A DNA stretch of 64,000 nucleotides. Source: Achatina immaculata (lineage: Eukaryota > Mollusca > Gastropoda > Stylommatophora > Achatinidae). The position numbers were made by a program, and so were the translations under genes. The stretch's first letter is position 1. Each line of letters starts with the position of its first letter. Positions 54,976 through 64,000 of the stretch are shown here, in pieces. The stretch lies in contig CM019701.1 of NCBI GenBank assembly GCA_009760885.1, forward strand, positions 33,928,697 to 33,992,696, in the 5' to 3' direction. The notes below the pieces were generated by a model, which was given only the letters and a program-made list of their open reading frames with translations, was not told the DNA's origin and ran no database searches.

Positions 54976-56469
54976 TCTTTACTCTGGAATCATTCCCCAT
55001 TCTATATGATACATGAGTTCCAAATTCTTCCCCCATGGAGTCACCTGCAGAAAACTTCAGTACATCATAATTACAGTGAGAAGTACATCATCAGTAAAAT
55101 ATAGTACCGTTTCTTACATGAGGAAATACGAACAGCCGTAAATAGAACGCGTACTGTGTGGATGTCTGTGGTATAAATCTGTATTATCAACATACATTGT
55201 AATAACATGTTGTATTATTACCTTTTTTTTCTACAAGAAAAGCATTGAAACATAACTTTTGGAATAATCTCGTCTATCTTGCTCTAGTTCACTGTATCTT
55301 AAGTCGCAATCACAAATATTTCTCCCATATATAAAGACAACCCAGGAGCTTTTTTTTTCTTTTTACTTTCACTTAGAGTATCAAATTTTCACTTCTGTTT
55401 GCTGATCAGACTTTGCCTAGTTTCTGTATGCTGTGTTTCCTTACTTTAATCCAGCATTGGCACTGTCATAAAGTGACAAACCCAGGATTAGATGATGATG
55501 TTACTGTTTTAATTATAGCTACTTCTGCTTCGCTAATGTTGCTATTTATAATGCTTCTTGTTGACACCTCTTATGAAGTATCACTTGTTAAGCATCTTTA
55601 CACGAAGCTTGTCTGGGTCGCCCGTCTTTAGAGACGCGACAGCTTCAGTGAAACTACTAAGAAAACAAGGCCCTACAGGATGGTATCGAGTAGGTGAACT
55701 TTTTACCTAGTCTTGTTTCCAAGCACAATGTTCGTGAAGACATCATTGGAACCTTGAGAGAGGCAAACAAGTACAGCATAAATAACACTCACATATTATC
55801 CTAGAACTCGCTTCACACTCATCCCAACATGTATAATAACCGTAGAAGTAAAGAGAAACACTTGTACTTCATCCACAGATATGAAGGTAACTTGATAAAG
55901 AATGGAAAACTATAGAACGAAATGGAATTAATACGTCAGTGAATGCATAACTACAAAGACAGTGTGTGGATGAAAAATGTGGAAACTGAAATATTAGAAT
56001 AAAAAGAAACATGGGAGGAGATCGAATCTGTATATTTACGATACAATAAGTTTTTTTCCTCTGAATATAATATCCTGTTTAAACATCCTTTTCCCCGCCA
56101 AAATAAATTACATTTCTGTTGTGAAAACTTACTTCTGAGATTCTTTAATTTGAACTTTTCATTTGTTTTCTAGTTTTAGACATGTACTACTCTTGCCCTT
56201 TAGTAAAATTAAGATAAGAAAAAGCAATGTAACAGAGATAAGCAGCGTTCCTTTTTCAAAACGCAGTAACAAGAGCTTGATGTCAGATGCCCAGGTAGTA
56301 GGAATGTCTGCAAAGGCGTTATAAAAAATGTGTGAAGTTTATTGCCCCCCCCCCTAATTATTAACATATACAGTAGTTTTTTGGTGAATATGGATAATAT
56401 AGTTATCTATCGGTTCAAGTTTAAAACATTTTAAACATATAGCTAGGAGTCTAAATGAATGACTATTTA
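54976..56469. other. No gene seen
   Basis: AT-rich, unique-looking. Frames are under 75 codons. A C10 run lies at 56345. No recognised repeat. Confidence 0.4.
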
Positions 56470-56568
56470 ACAAATGTGTCTTGATATATATATAGTTCAT
56501 ATATATATAAATATGTATATATATGTGTGTATATATATGTATATATATATAATATATATATATATAGA
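56470..56568. repeat. Imperfect (TA)n with TG interruptions
   Basis: ATATATATG-type microsatellite that creates an artificial YIYIY frame on both strands. Confidence 0.93.
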
Positions 56569-56569
56569 A

Positions 56570-57074
56570 AGTAAAACAACTAAAGAACCTGTGGAGAGGA
56601 GCAGACAGAATCACAAAAATAAGATTTTTAAGGGCATGCATCCTTCCCATCGCAACATATGCCTGTGAGACCTGGACACTTAACAAAACAGCTGAGAAAC
56701 GCATAAATGCCTTTGAATGTAAATGCTACAGAAGAGTTCTTCAAATATCATGGACACAAAAAAGAACAAATATATCTATACTACAAGAACTTAATATTGA
56801 AGAAGGCTGGCTAGTAAAGAGGATTAAAGAGAGAAAACTTAAATATTTTGGACACATTAAAAGTCATGATAATCTAGAGAAGACCGTCTTGAAAGGGTAC
56901 ATAATGGGAAAAAGAAAGAGAGGAAGACCAAGGCGAAGATGGCTGCAAGACATCGTTGATGATGTGCAAATGGATGCATCAGCAGCAGGCCATCTTGCTC
57001 ACAACCGAGAGGCCTACAGGAGTGCTGTTGGGAGGCAAAGTTCCGCACGGGACATGCAAATGAATGAATGAATG

Positions 57075-57076
<2 letters not shown>
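56570..57076 (+). mobile_element. LINE-C 3' half inserted in a (TA)n tract
   Basis: From the VKQLKNLWRGADRITKIRFL-like block to TYACETWTLNKTAEKRINAF-like, LKYFGHIKSHDNLEKTVLKG, RWLQDIVDDVQMDASAAGHL and the GAATGAATGAATGAATT tail. It is bounded on both sides by TA repeats, so any TSD is hidden. The C-terminal frame is open. Confidence 0.85.

Positions 57077-57077
<1 letters not shown>

Positions 57078-57128
<51 letters not shown>
57078..57128. repeat. (TA)n microsatellite
   Basis: About 25 TA units between the LINE-C tail and LINE-B. Confidence 0.96.
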
Positions 57129-57131
<3 letters not shown>

Positions 57132-58180
57132 TTTGTTGATGACATAACTCTTATCAGTAACAATGTGAATTCCATGCAAGAAAAACCAGATAGCCTGTCT
57201 TCACTGGCTAGTAAAATAGGACTTGAAATTAACAAGGACAAAACAAAAATAATGAAAATTCTCATTAATCAAAATGGAAAAATACACGTAGAAGGGACAG
57301 ATATCGAAGAAGTCAATCAATCTGCATACATTGGCAGCTACATAGACCAGGATGGTGACACCAGAAAAGAAGTTAGAATTAGAATTACAAAAGCTGCATC
57401 GATCTTCAAGAATCTTGAGAACATACGGTATTCAAAAGTTATAAGCACAAAAACCAAGTTTAGACTATTCAATTCAAATGTAATATCCACGCTCATTTAA
57501 GCATGCGAAATCTGGAAAACAACTAAAGAAATAGACAAGAAATTAGACTCTTTTGAAAACAAATCTGTAAGGAAAATACTCGGCATCAAGTGGAACGAAT
57601 TCAAGAACAATGCAGAGATAAGACAGATGACTGAATAACAACCAGTTTCATGGTTGATCAGGAAAAAGAGAAGGACATATGTTGGTCACTTGATGAGAAG
57701 AAATGATAAGAGAATCCCAAAACAAGCTATCAAGTGGAACACAACAGGCCAAAGAAAAAGGGGCAGACGGCGTGAAACTCTGAAGAGGACATTGTTAAGA
57801 GAAGCCAAATTCTCTCTCTCTCTCTGAACCTTAAGTGCCCAGGGCACATGAGGCTTCCGCAAGAGTTTTCCACAAATGCCTGTCCTTCGCCTTTTTTTCT
57901 GCTCTTGCCCAGGTGACCCCTCTATTGCTCAACATCCTTTCTGTTGTTCTTCTCCACGTCTCTTTTGGTCTGCCCTTACTTCTGTTCCCCTGTGGTGTCC
58001 ATCTTAGTGCTGTTTTTGGTAATGAGCTGTCAGTCATTCGGAGCACATGTCCCAACCATAGAGGCCAAGTTAACAGGCATAAATCCCCTTGATGAGTTTG
58101 AAAGACTCGCCGAAGACAGGAAAAATTGGCGAACTATCTTGCGAGCCCTATGTGACGTTTAACGGCACGGGAAGGATATA
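57129..58180 (+). mobile_element. LINE-B 3' half, interrupted by LINE-D
   Basis: Starts at DFVDDITLISNNVNSMQEK (catalytic box FVDD), continues KIGLEINKDKTKIMKILINQ, AYIGSYIDQDGDTRKEVRIR, TKTKFRLFNSNVISTLI, LRKILGIKWNEF-like and RRHETLKRTLLREA. After the LINE-D insertion come DRKNWRTILRALCDV and the family 3' end with TTTAACGGCACGGGAAGGAT. One early stop. Confidence 0.85.
57809..58059 (-). mobile_element. LINE-D 3' end nested in LINE-B
   Basis: Reverse insertion with (CT)n at 57810-57826. The minus-strand frame reads MGHVLRMTDSSLPKTALRWT, GNRSKGRPKETWRRTTER and DRHLWKTLAEASCALGT. AGAAGCCAA (57800-57808) and AGAGGCCAA (58060-58068) are a probable TSD with one mismatch. Confidence 0.85.
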
Positions 58181-59535
58181 AGATATATGTGTTTAAGGTT
58201 CAAGTACTTCACTAGTTGATCAAGCTGCAATATTCACTCGTGAAAAAAAAAATCTAGACACATTCAAAAAGGGAATTGTTCCTTTGTCCGAATGCACTCG
58301 GTGATTGTTATTCGTTATAATATTCAAATAATGGTGTACGTTTTTGATCCGTTCATTTTGTCAAGTTTTTAAAGGATTTCCCGCCCCCTTATTGAAGTCT
58401 CTTGGTTTCTCTCTCACTTTTACAACAAGCAGATCCTCTTTTGAAAAGCCTTTATAACTTCTTCAATATCTAGATACATAGTTTGATACACTTTCCTCTC
58501 TTATAAGTTTTTTACCAGTGTCTCATACAACAAGTCTGTCTAGAACACGAATTTAGTCAAACACGATTGATAAACTAGAGAACGAAATCACTATAGCACG
58601 ATTTTCACGTTGTTTGAATACGATAGCATCTCCTGAAAAACTCACAAGATCGCAGAAGTAAGTCTTCCAGTTAACCAGCCGCGTGGGATTACGGTACAAG
58701 CAACGTACGGACGAACACAACAAAAGGAAACGCAAACATCTAACCCAAAAATAAGTTTGCCACGTATTGTCATCTAAACAGTGTTTGTGTCTGTATTGTT
58801 AGACATTTATTAACTATTATAAAACTCATTTAACAAACCAGACTTAAAGGGTCAAAATTCCATCATGTACCAGTGTGTACAAAAGAGAAGCTATTAGCAT
58901 CGAAAAGAATCTTTAAATAGTTAAGCGTGAATGAAAAGAGATGGCATGTGTTGCTGTGAGAACTACAAACATTAAAGAAAGCAGCTTTAAATACAATCGG
59001 AAGCATTGCTGAGAATTGCACAAGCAACTTTCAAGCCGTCCCTTAAGGTAAGGCACTATGTTGTATGATTAATCTTTTTATTAGTTATTTATTACCGAAA
59101 ATACTGTGGTAGGTTTGTTCCATTTCGTTTTTTTTTTTCATTCTTTTGTACTGACGAAGTTTCGGTGTTTTCCCTCAACCCATTATTTTGTTAAAAAAAA
59201 GACTTGTATTAATAGCACGAATTTTGAATAACACGAGGTTTGTTTTTTTTCCCGGAACGCAACTATCGTGCTATGGGACAATAGGCTGTATTGTAGGCTC
59301 GTATAACAGAGAAGGAGAGAGACAGTGAAATTACGTAGTCTATTATGTTTATATTTATTTTGATGATGCAGGGTCACGCACGTCAACACACAAACACAAG
59401 ACTTGTTATTTTCGTTGTGTGTAATTCTCTCTCCGCGAATCTACAAATTTTCTCAAAAACTGGACGCCACCTCTAGCATCCTGGCGCCATAAAGTGAGCT
59501 CTAGAGAGTGGGAAAAGGTCGATATTTTGTCTAGA
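58181..59535. other. No gene seen
   Basis: Unique-looking AT-rich DNA with no readable protein family or repeat. Confidence 0.4.
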
Positions 59536-59537
59536 AT

Positions 59538-59725
<188 letters not shown>

Positions 59726-59914
59726 TTGATTTGAATTAAAGTGAAACCATAGACTTCTAATTTCCATGAAACGAACCTTAAACAGCGAAGTTTTTCAGAT
59801 TCATAGAGGAAGAAAGAGAGTGGAGATGGAAATCTTTCACTGTTACGAGCCACACAGGAGTAGTATGTTAAGAAAGTGAGTGTCATCTTTAAAACTATGT
59901 CTTTATTCATTAGT

Positions 59915-60000
59915 TCAGTAACCTTGCGGAACTTTGCCTCTCTAACAGCTCTCTTGAAGACCTATCGGTTGTAAGCAAAATGCCCTGCTGCAAAATGCCC
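59915..60000 (-). mobile_element. Old LINE-C 3' relic
   Basis: TTGCGGAACTTTGCCTCTCT followed by TTGTAAGCAAAATGCCCTGC matches the reverse of the LINE-C C-terminal region (HNREAYRSAV-x-x-AKFR), clearly more diverged than the other copies. Confidence 0.6.
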
Positions 60001-60039
60001 ACTGCGAAAAAATTTGCTGTAAAGTAAATAGAGAAATTT

Positions 60040-60815
60040 CCATGCCGTTGAGGGTGAGGCTGGAAACTCTGTCTAATTTGGCAATCAGCGCACCATAACT
60101 GGCATGCTAGCGTCAACGTTGGTGAACTACACCTGGGTCAAGACCCTGTGCCATCACTTCATTGCTACCCCCAGTAACAGGCCCAGCATGGTTAACGCGG
60201 CAGGGATCGCCACATTCGCCATTGTAAAGGCGTTTGCTAAAGAAGTATTATTGTTTGCTAAAGAAGTATTATGGTTTGCTAAAGAAGTATTATTGTTTGC
60301 TAAAGAAGTATTATTGCTTGCTAAAGAAGTATTATTGTTTGCTAAAGAAGTATTATTGTTTGCTAAAGAAGCATTATTGTTTGCTAAAGAAGTATTATTG
60401 TTTGCTAAAGAAGTATTATTGCTTGCTAAAAAAGTATTATTGTTTGCTAAAGGAGTACTATTGCATACTTCCTGTTCTTTTCCTAAAAAAACTCTGCATT
60501 TATGAAATTTTCATAAATTTAGTTATATTTTGAAACATAATAAGTACACGGAAGTACATGGAAATACTGTTTTCCATTCCATTTTACAACTATACCCCCT
60601 CTACAGATCAGGACCCGTGCTTTTATTTCGGCATTCAACTGAATGTCCACGTTTCTTCCTGCGGCATGGAAAGAGTTAACATGAAAAAATATCATCCACT
60701 CCCAATCCGATGCGATGCTGTACATCATCTTCGCTACATCGGCTGCAAGGAAAACCAGCCGACAATTCCAGGGAGATAGAAGAAGAAGAAGAAGAAGAAG
60801 AAGAAGAAGGTTTTA
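60040..60815 (+). mobile_element. S1 retroposon, copy 3, carrying an internal minisatellite
   Basis: Left part: ACTGGCATGCTAGCGTCAAC, GACCCTGTGCCATC, GGGATCGCCACATTCGCC. Middle: a 21-bp array. Right part: ATGCGATGCTGTACATCATC, CATCGGCTGCAAGGAAAACC, CCAGGGAGATA and a (GAA)10 tail. Compared with the 306-bp copy at 5690 it is expanded by the array and by about 200 bp of other sequence. Confidence 0.75.
60233..60465 (+). repeat. 21-bp minisatellite, 11 units
   Basis: Unit GTTTGCTAAAGAAGTATTAT(T). The unit equals the CTGCTAAAGAAGTACTGC phrase of S1 found once in other copies. In frame it would read AKEVLLF repeated; not a gene. Confidence 0.95.
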
Positions 60816-62110
60816 ACAATTTAAAGGTTTATTAAAAGCCAGAACGGAGTCAATGTTTCTTTTTTTTCATTGTTTACTTCGTTTCTTGTCTTTTTTTTTA
60901 ATTACCTCTCTTTAAAAAGCAAAAACAGAACAAAGGAAAAAAATACACGATTCGTTTTTGGCAGTTATTCTCTCCTTCTCGTTGCTTGTTCTTGTAAACA
61001 TATCAGTGTTTCACACCCACTATCTGCTATTTCGTAATAAGTTTATAGGTTTTCATTTCTTTTCTACTTGATTTCATCTCCATAGTCGGACTCTAGCAAA
61101 CGACCTTTGACCTCCTAACCCACCAACTCATTTGCTAAGACGTCATTGCTCTGCAGCGTCCCGATGTAGGCAATCTTCACGGCCGATGTCACAAGCGGAA
61201 ATGGCCGCTAGTCAGTTTTCCTGATGTATTCATTCAGCTTTGTGAATATCTTTGGGAGTACGTTTTATCGTTAGCCACTGTCCAGATCAGGGGCAGTCTG
61301 AGAAGCAGTGTAGAACGGCGGGAAGCGAATGGAAGACAGCGAGACTTAGGGGGGTGGAGTCGTGAAGCAGGCAAGGAATGTATTGATTGGTCTGGATCGA
61401 TAACTAGGGCGCCCTCATTAAGCCCACTCAATGGCTGACGGATTCTGTTCAGAAATTACAAAATGTAGTCAGAGTTCAGCCAAGAATCTTTTTAACGAAT
61501 ATTTTGGTAAGGGATATGATGCCGGATCTCTTGTTACTAGCAATGCCGGGAGCTGCCAGAACTTACTGGGGAATGCTGAAGCCATTTTTGCCTGGTAACA
61601 AACACAGATGTAAAATTCATCTTTCGATTTCATCAGGCGAAAAAAATAAAGAAAGCAGAAGAAATACTTTAAGTAAATAAAGGACAACTGAGGAATTTCA
61701 AAATGTTCTTGTACCTTAGCTTGACAACGATTAACACTAGTCGCGTTTTGAAAGCTATGATCTATAGCGCAGCTGTTGTCATAGCAACTATTAATCTTGA
61801 TGCAGAAACATTTTGCTAATTTTTTTTTTCTGTCATTAACGTTGATAGCTAAATTCAACAGGTTTGTGAGTGCATCTGGTATAGAGATTATTTTGTTTTA
61901 AATGGCAGAATTTTATGATAATGTGCTAGAGCGCGACATCTGTTTCAGCATAAAACTTACTTACATAAATGACACGTTTGTTTTGCTTCTTTCTCACCTT
62001 AAAAGAACTATTCCGATACGCAGATAAATCACCAAGCTGTTAGAAAATTATTTTAAATTAAGCATGCACAAAAATAAATTCAGAAAATTATAAAAGTACA
62101 GTTATCGCAA
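60816..62110. other. No gene seen
   Basis: A minus frame of 129 codons at 61469-61858 shows no family motif and composition typical of AT-rich noncoding DNA. The stretch 61100-61440 is more GC-rich but unassigned. Confidence 0.35.
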
Positions 62111-62112
62111 CA

Positions 62113-62890
62113 TTATTCTTGACATGGTGTCATCTCCGGACTCTAATACAGTTTAATTATCGCCATCCTTGGACTCTCTAATACAGTTTAATTATCGCCA
62201 TCCTTGGACACTATAATACAGTTTAGTTATCGCCATCCTTGGACTCTCTAATACAGTTTAGTTATCGCCATCCTTGGACTCTAATACAGTTTAGTTATCG
62301 TCATCCTTAGATTCTAATACAGTTTAATTATCGCCATCCTGGGACTCTAATACAGTTTAGTTATCGCCATTCTTATATTCTAATACAGTTTAATTATCGC
62401 CATCCTGGGACTCTAATACAGTTTAGCTATCGCCCTCCCCTGATACTAACACAGTTTAGTTATCGCCCTCCCCTGATACTAACACAGTTTAGTTATCGCC
62501 TTCCCCGGATACTAACACAGTTTAGTTATCGCCCTCCCCTGATACTAACACAGTTTAGTTATTGCCCTCCTCGGATACTAACACAGTTTAGTTATCGCCC
62601 TCCCCTGACACTAATACAGTTTAGTTATCGCCCTCCCCTGATACTAACACAGTTTAGTTATCGCCCTCCCTTGACACTAACACAGTTTAGTTATCGCCCT
62701 CCCTTGACACTAACACAGTTTAGTTATCGCCCTCCCTTGACACTAACACAGTTTAGTTATCGCCCTCCTCGGATACTAACACAGTTTAGTTATCGCCCTC
62801 CCTTGACAAACACAGTTTAGTTATCGCCCTCCTCGGATACTAACACATTTAAGTCATCGCTCCCCAGATAGTAATGCAGTTAGTTATCGC
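62113..62890 (+). repeat. 33-bp minisatellite, about 23 units, two subtypes
   Basis: Common core ACAGTTTAGTTATCGCC. Left units carry ATCCTTGGACTCTAAT; right units carry CTCCCCTGATACTAAC. The switch is at about 62430, with mixed forms (TTGACACTAAC) further right and decayed units at both ends. Confidence 0.95.
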
Positions 62891-63416
62891 TCTGGTAGGT
62901 TCTAGATGCATTTGTCCTGTATTCTTGAAAATGCCAACAAAATGTCCTAAACTGTAAGCCTCATAAAGATACTATAACATAATTTTAGGAGGCTGGTGTT
63001 TGAACTACGATGACCAGCTAGGAGACCTGAGTCTACTCAAATAACGAACATATTAACTACCGGGAAGCTGTGAAAAGCGCATCATGTTTACTAGACTGAA
63101 CCTGTTACTAGAAGAACCAACGAGGAAGTGGGACAGGGTCTTAGCCAGCTTACGTTTGCTAGTCCAGATAACTGTGGCGTCACTATAGCACTGTTGTCTT
63201 TGCTTTTCGTAGAGTACAGGAAGAACATTTACCACACTCTCTTTCTCTCTCTCCCACTCTCTCTCTTTCTCTCTCCCGCCTCCTCCCTCCAAAAACTGGT
63301 ACACATAAATACATGCTGGCAAGTCTGCTGGTAAACAGAGATCACTCTATAACAGCAACAGAACTGTTCAGACTAAAAGAAGGATGTGCACTGGTAAGAC
63401 TGTCCAAACTATATAA
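62891..63416. other. No gene seen
   Basis: Includes a (CT)n-rich tract at 63236-63275. No coding signal recognised. Confidence 0.4.
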
Positions 63417-63676
63417 GGTAAGGTAAGGTAAAGGTAATCTTCTCATGCCTTAGAGGCACATAGGAATATGGTGTAGTGCCCATATTTTCCTTGACCTGTC
63501 AGCACACTAGAGGGTGATATGGTCAGTATCACGCCTGGCGGCCTTTCCTTCCCTATTCCAGAAGTTGGGTATCCATTTCTACAGCTGGGTGACTGGGGTG
63601 TCTTCGGCTGGATTCTAACCCCCGACCTTCGCCATGAGAGACCAGTGCACTAACCACTTCGACACTCAGACACCCT
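63417..63676 (-). mobile_element. S2 tRNA-derived SINE, reverse copy
   Basis: Minus strand: a head with GAAGTGGTTAGTGCACTGG (A-box-like) and GGGGGTTAGAATCCAGCC (B-box-like), the CACCCAGCTGTAGAAATGGA core, CCGCCAGGCGTGATAC, CAAGGAAAATATGGGC and a tail of (ACCTT)n at 63418-63440. AAACTAT on both sides (about 63408 and 63679) is a possible short TSD. Confidence 0.85.
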
Positions 63677-63778
63677 AAACTATTTCAGAATGATTATGCT
63701 TCCCCCCCCCCCCCCCTTACATAGAGAATAAAGTATGTAAGAAGGAAGCGGACAGTATTTGTAAATTTATTACGCCAC

Positions 63779-63797
63779 ATACACATACACACACGCG

Positions 63798-63831
<34 letters not shown>
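63779..63831. repeat. (AC)n microsatellite
   Basis: ACACAC tract with CG and TC interruptions. A C13 run lies just upstream at about 63703. Confidence 0.95.
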
Positions 63832-64000
63832 AATATGTTATAAAGTGGTGGAAGTGAGAGAATGAATGCGGTTTTTAAAACTGGTCGCAACAATAAAGCT
63901 AATACTGAAGTCTGCAAAGTAATAAGGTGCTTAATATAATGTTATCAAAATTTCTTTTCTCACCGAAATTTGGAAATGATATTATTTTAAATACATCTAT

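Noticed and set aside
60104..60505. 133-codon AKEVLLF repeat frame as a coiled-coil protein
   Set aside because: It is the 21-bp array inside an S1 retroposon copy.

Overview
This window looks like nuclear DNA from an invertebrate animal. A lophotrochozoan such as a mollusc is plausible, but that is inference. The evidence is intron-containing animal genes with GT-AG borders, many non-LTR retrotransposon families, tRNA-derived SINEs, a Penelope-like element, a mariner-like transposon and abundant microsatellites and minisatellites. There is no prokaryotic gene organisation. Almost every long open frame is retrotransposon debris or a tandem repeat.

Two host genes can be supported, both on the + strand. 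(1) UQCRB, subunit 7 of the mitochondrial cytochrome bc1 complex: an internal exon at 1502-1680 and the terminal exon at 18403-18480, separated by a 16.7 kb intron. The first coding exon lies upstream of the window or was not recognised. (2) PTRHD1, a PTH2-like peptidyl-tRNA hydrolase domain protein of 120 aa, in two exons at 39117-39308 and 41221-41391.

Repeat families are given working names here. RNH-GAA: LINE with APE endonuclease, RT and RNase H, ending in (GAA)n (I-superclade type). LINE-C: RTE/BovB-like, ending in (ATGA)n. LINE-B, -D (GA-tailed), -F, -G, -I, -J, -K: other LINEs recognised from RT or C-terminal sequence. R2L: an R2-superclade LINE with a restriction-like endonuclease. 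S1 and S2: SINE-like families. H: a (GAA)n-ended interspersed repeat with the palindrome CTCTAGAG.

Layout. 0-18.5 kb: UQCRB and its intron, which holds old LINEs, an S1 SINE with a 14-bp target-site duplication (TSD), and a 10 kb block of successive, nearly identical tandem duplications (2.54, 1.43 and 1.46 kb) built from H, LINE-C and a 50-bp minisatellite. 18.9-20.2 kb: a dead mariner-like element with intact ends. 21.5-25 kb: the best R2L copy. 25-31.6 kb: a three-level nest, LINE-C inside RNH-GAA inside LINE-B, with TSDs of 12 and 11 bp. 31.6-34.6 kb: LINE-G, LINE-B and LINE-C pieces. 34.7-36.4 kb: a minisatellite open in several frames. 37.4-38.5 kb: Penelope-like GIY-YIG region. 39.1-41.4 kb: PTRHD1. 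41.6-50.5 kb: LINE mosaic with an S2 SINE nested in LINE-B and RNH-GAA nested in another LINE-B. 51-64 kb: sparser, with short arrays, tRNA-type SINEs, one LINE-C/LINE-B/LINE-D cluster and two large minisatellites.

No new operon-like or defence-like system is visible. The most interesting features are the R2L 3' UTR (tRNA-like module, C-run/G-run stem and terminal hairpin), the nested TSD-defined insertions, the recent tandem amplification inside the UQCRB intron, and minisatellites that grew inside a SINE and inside a transposase gene. Family names come from motif recognition by eye; no database search was run.
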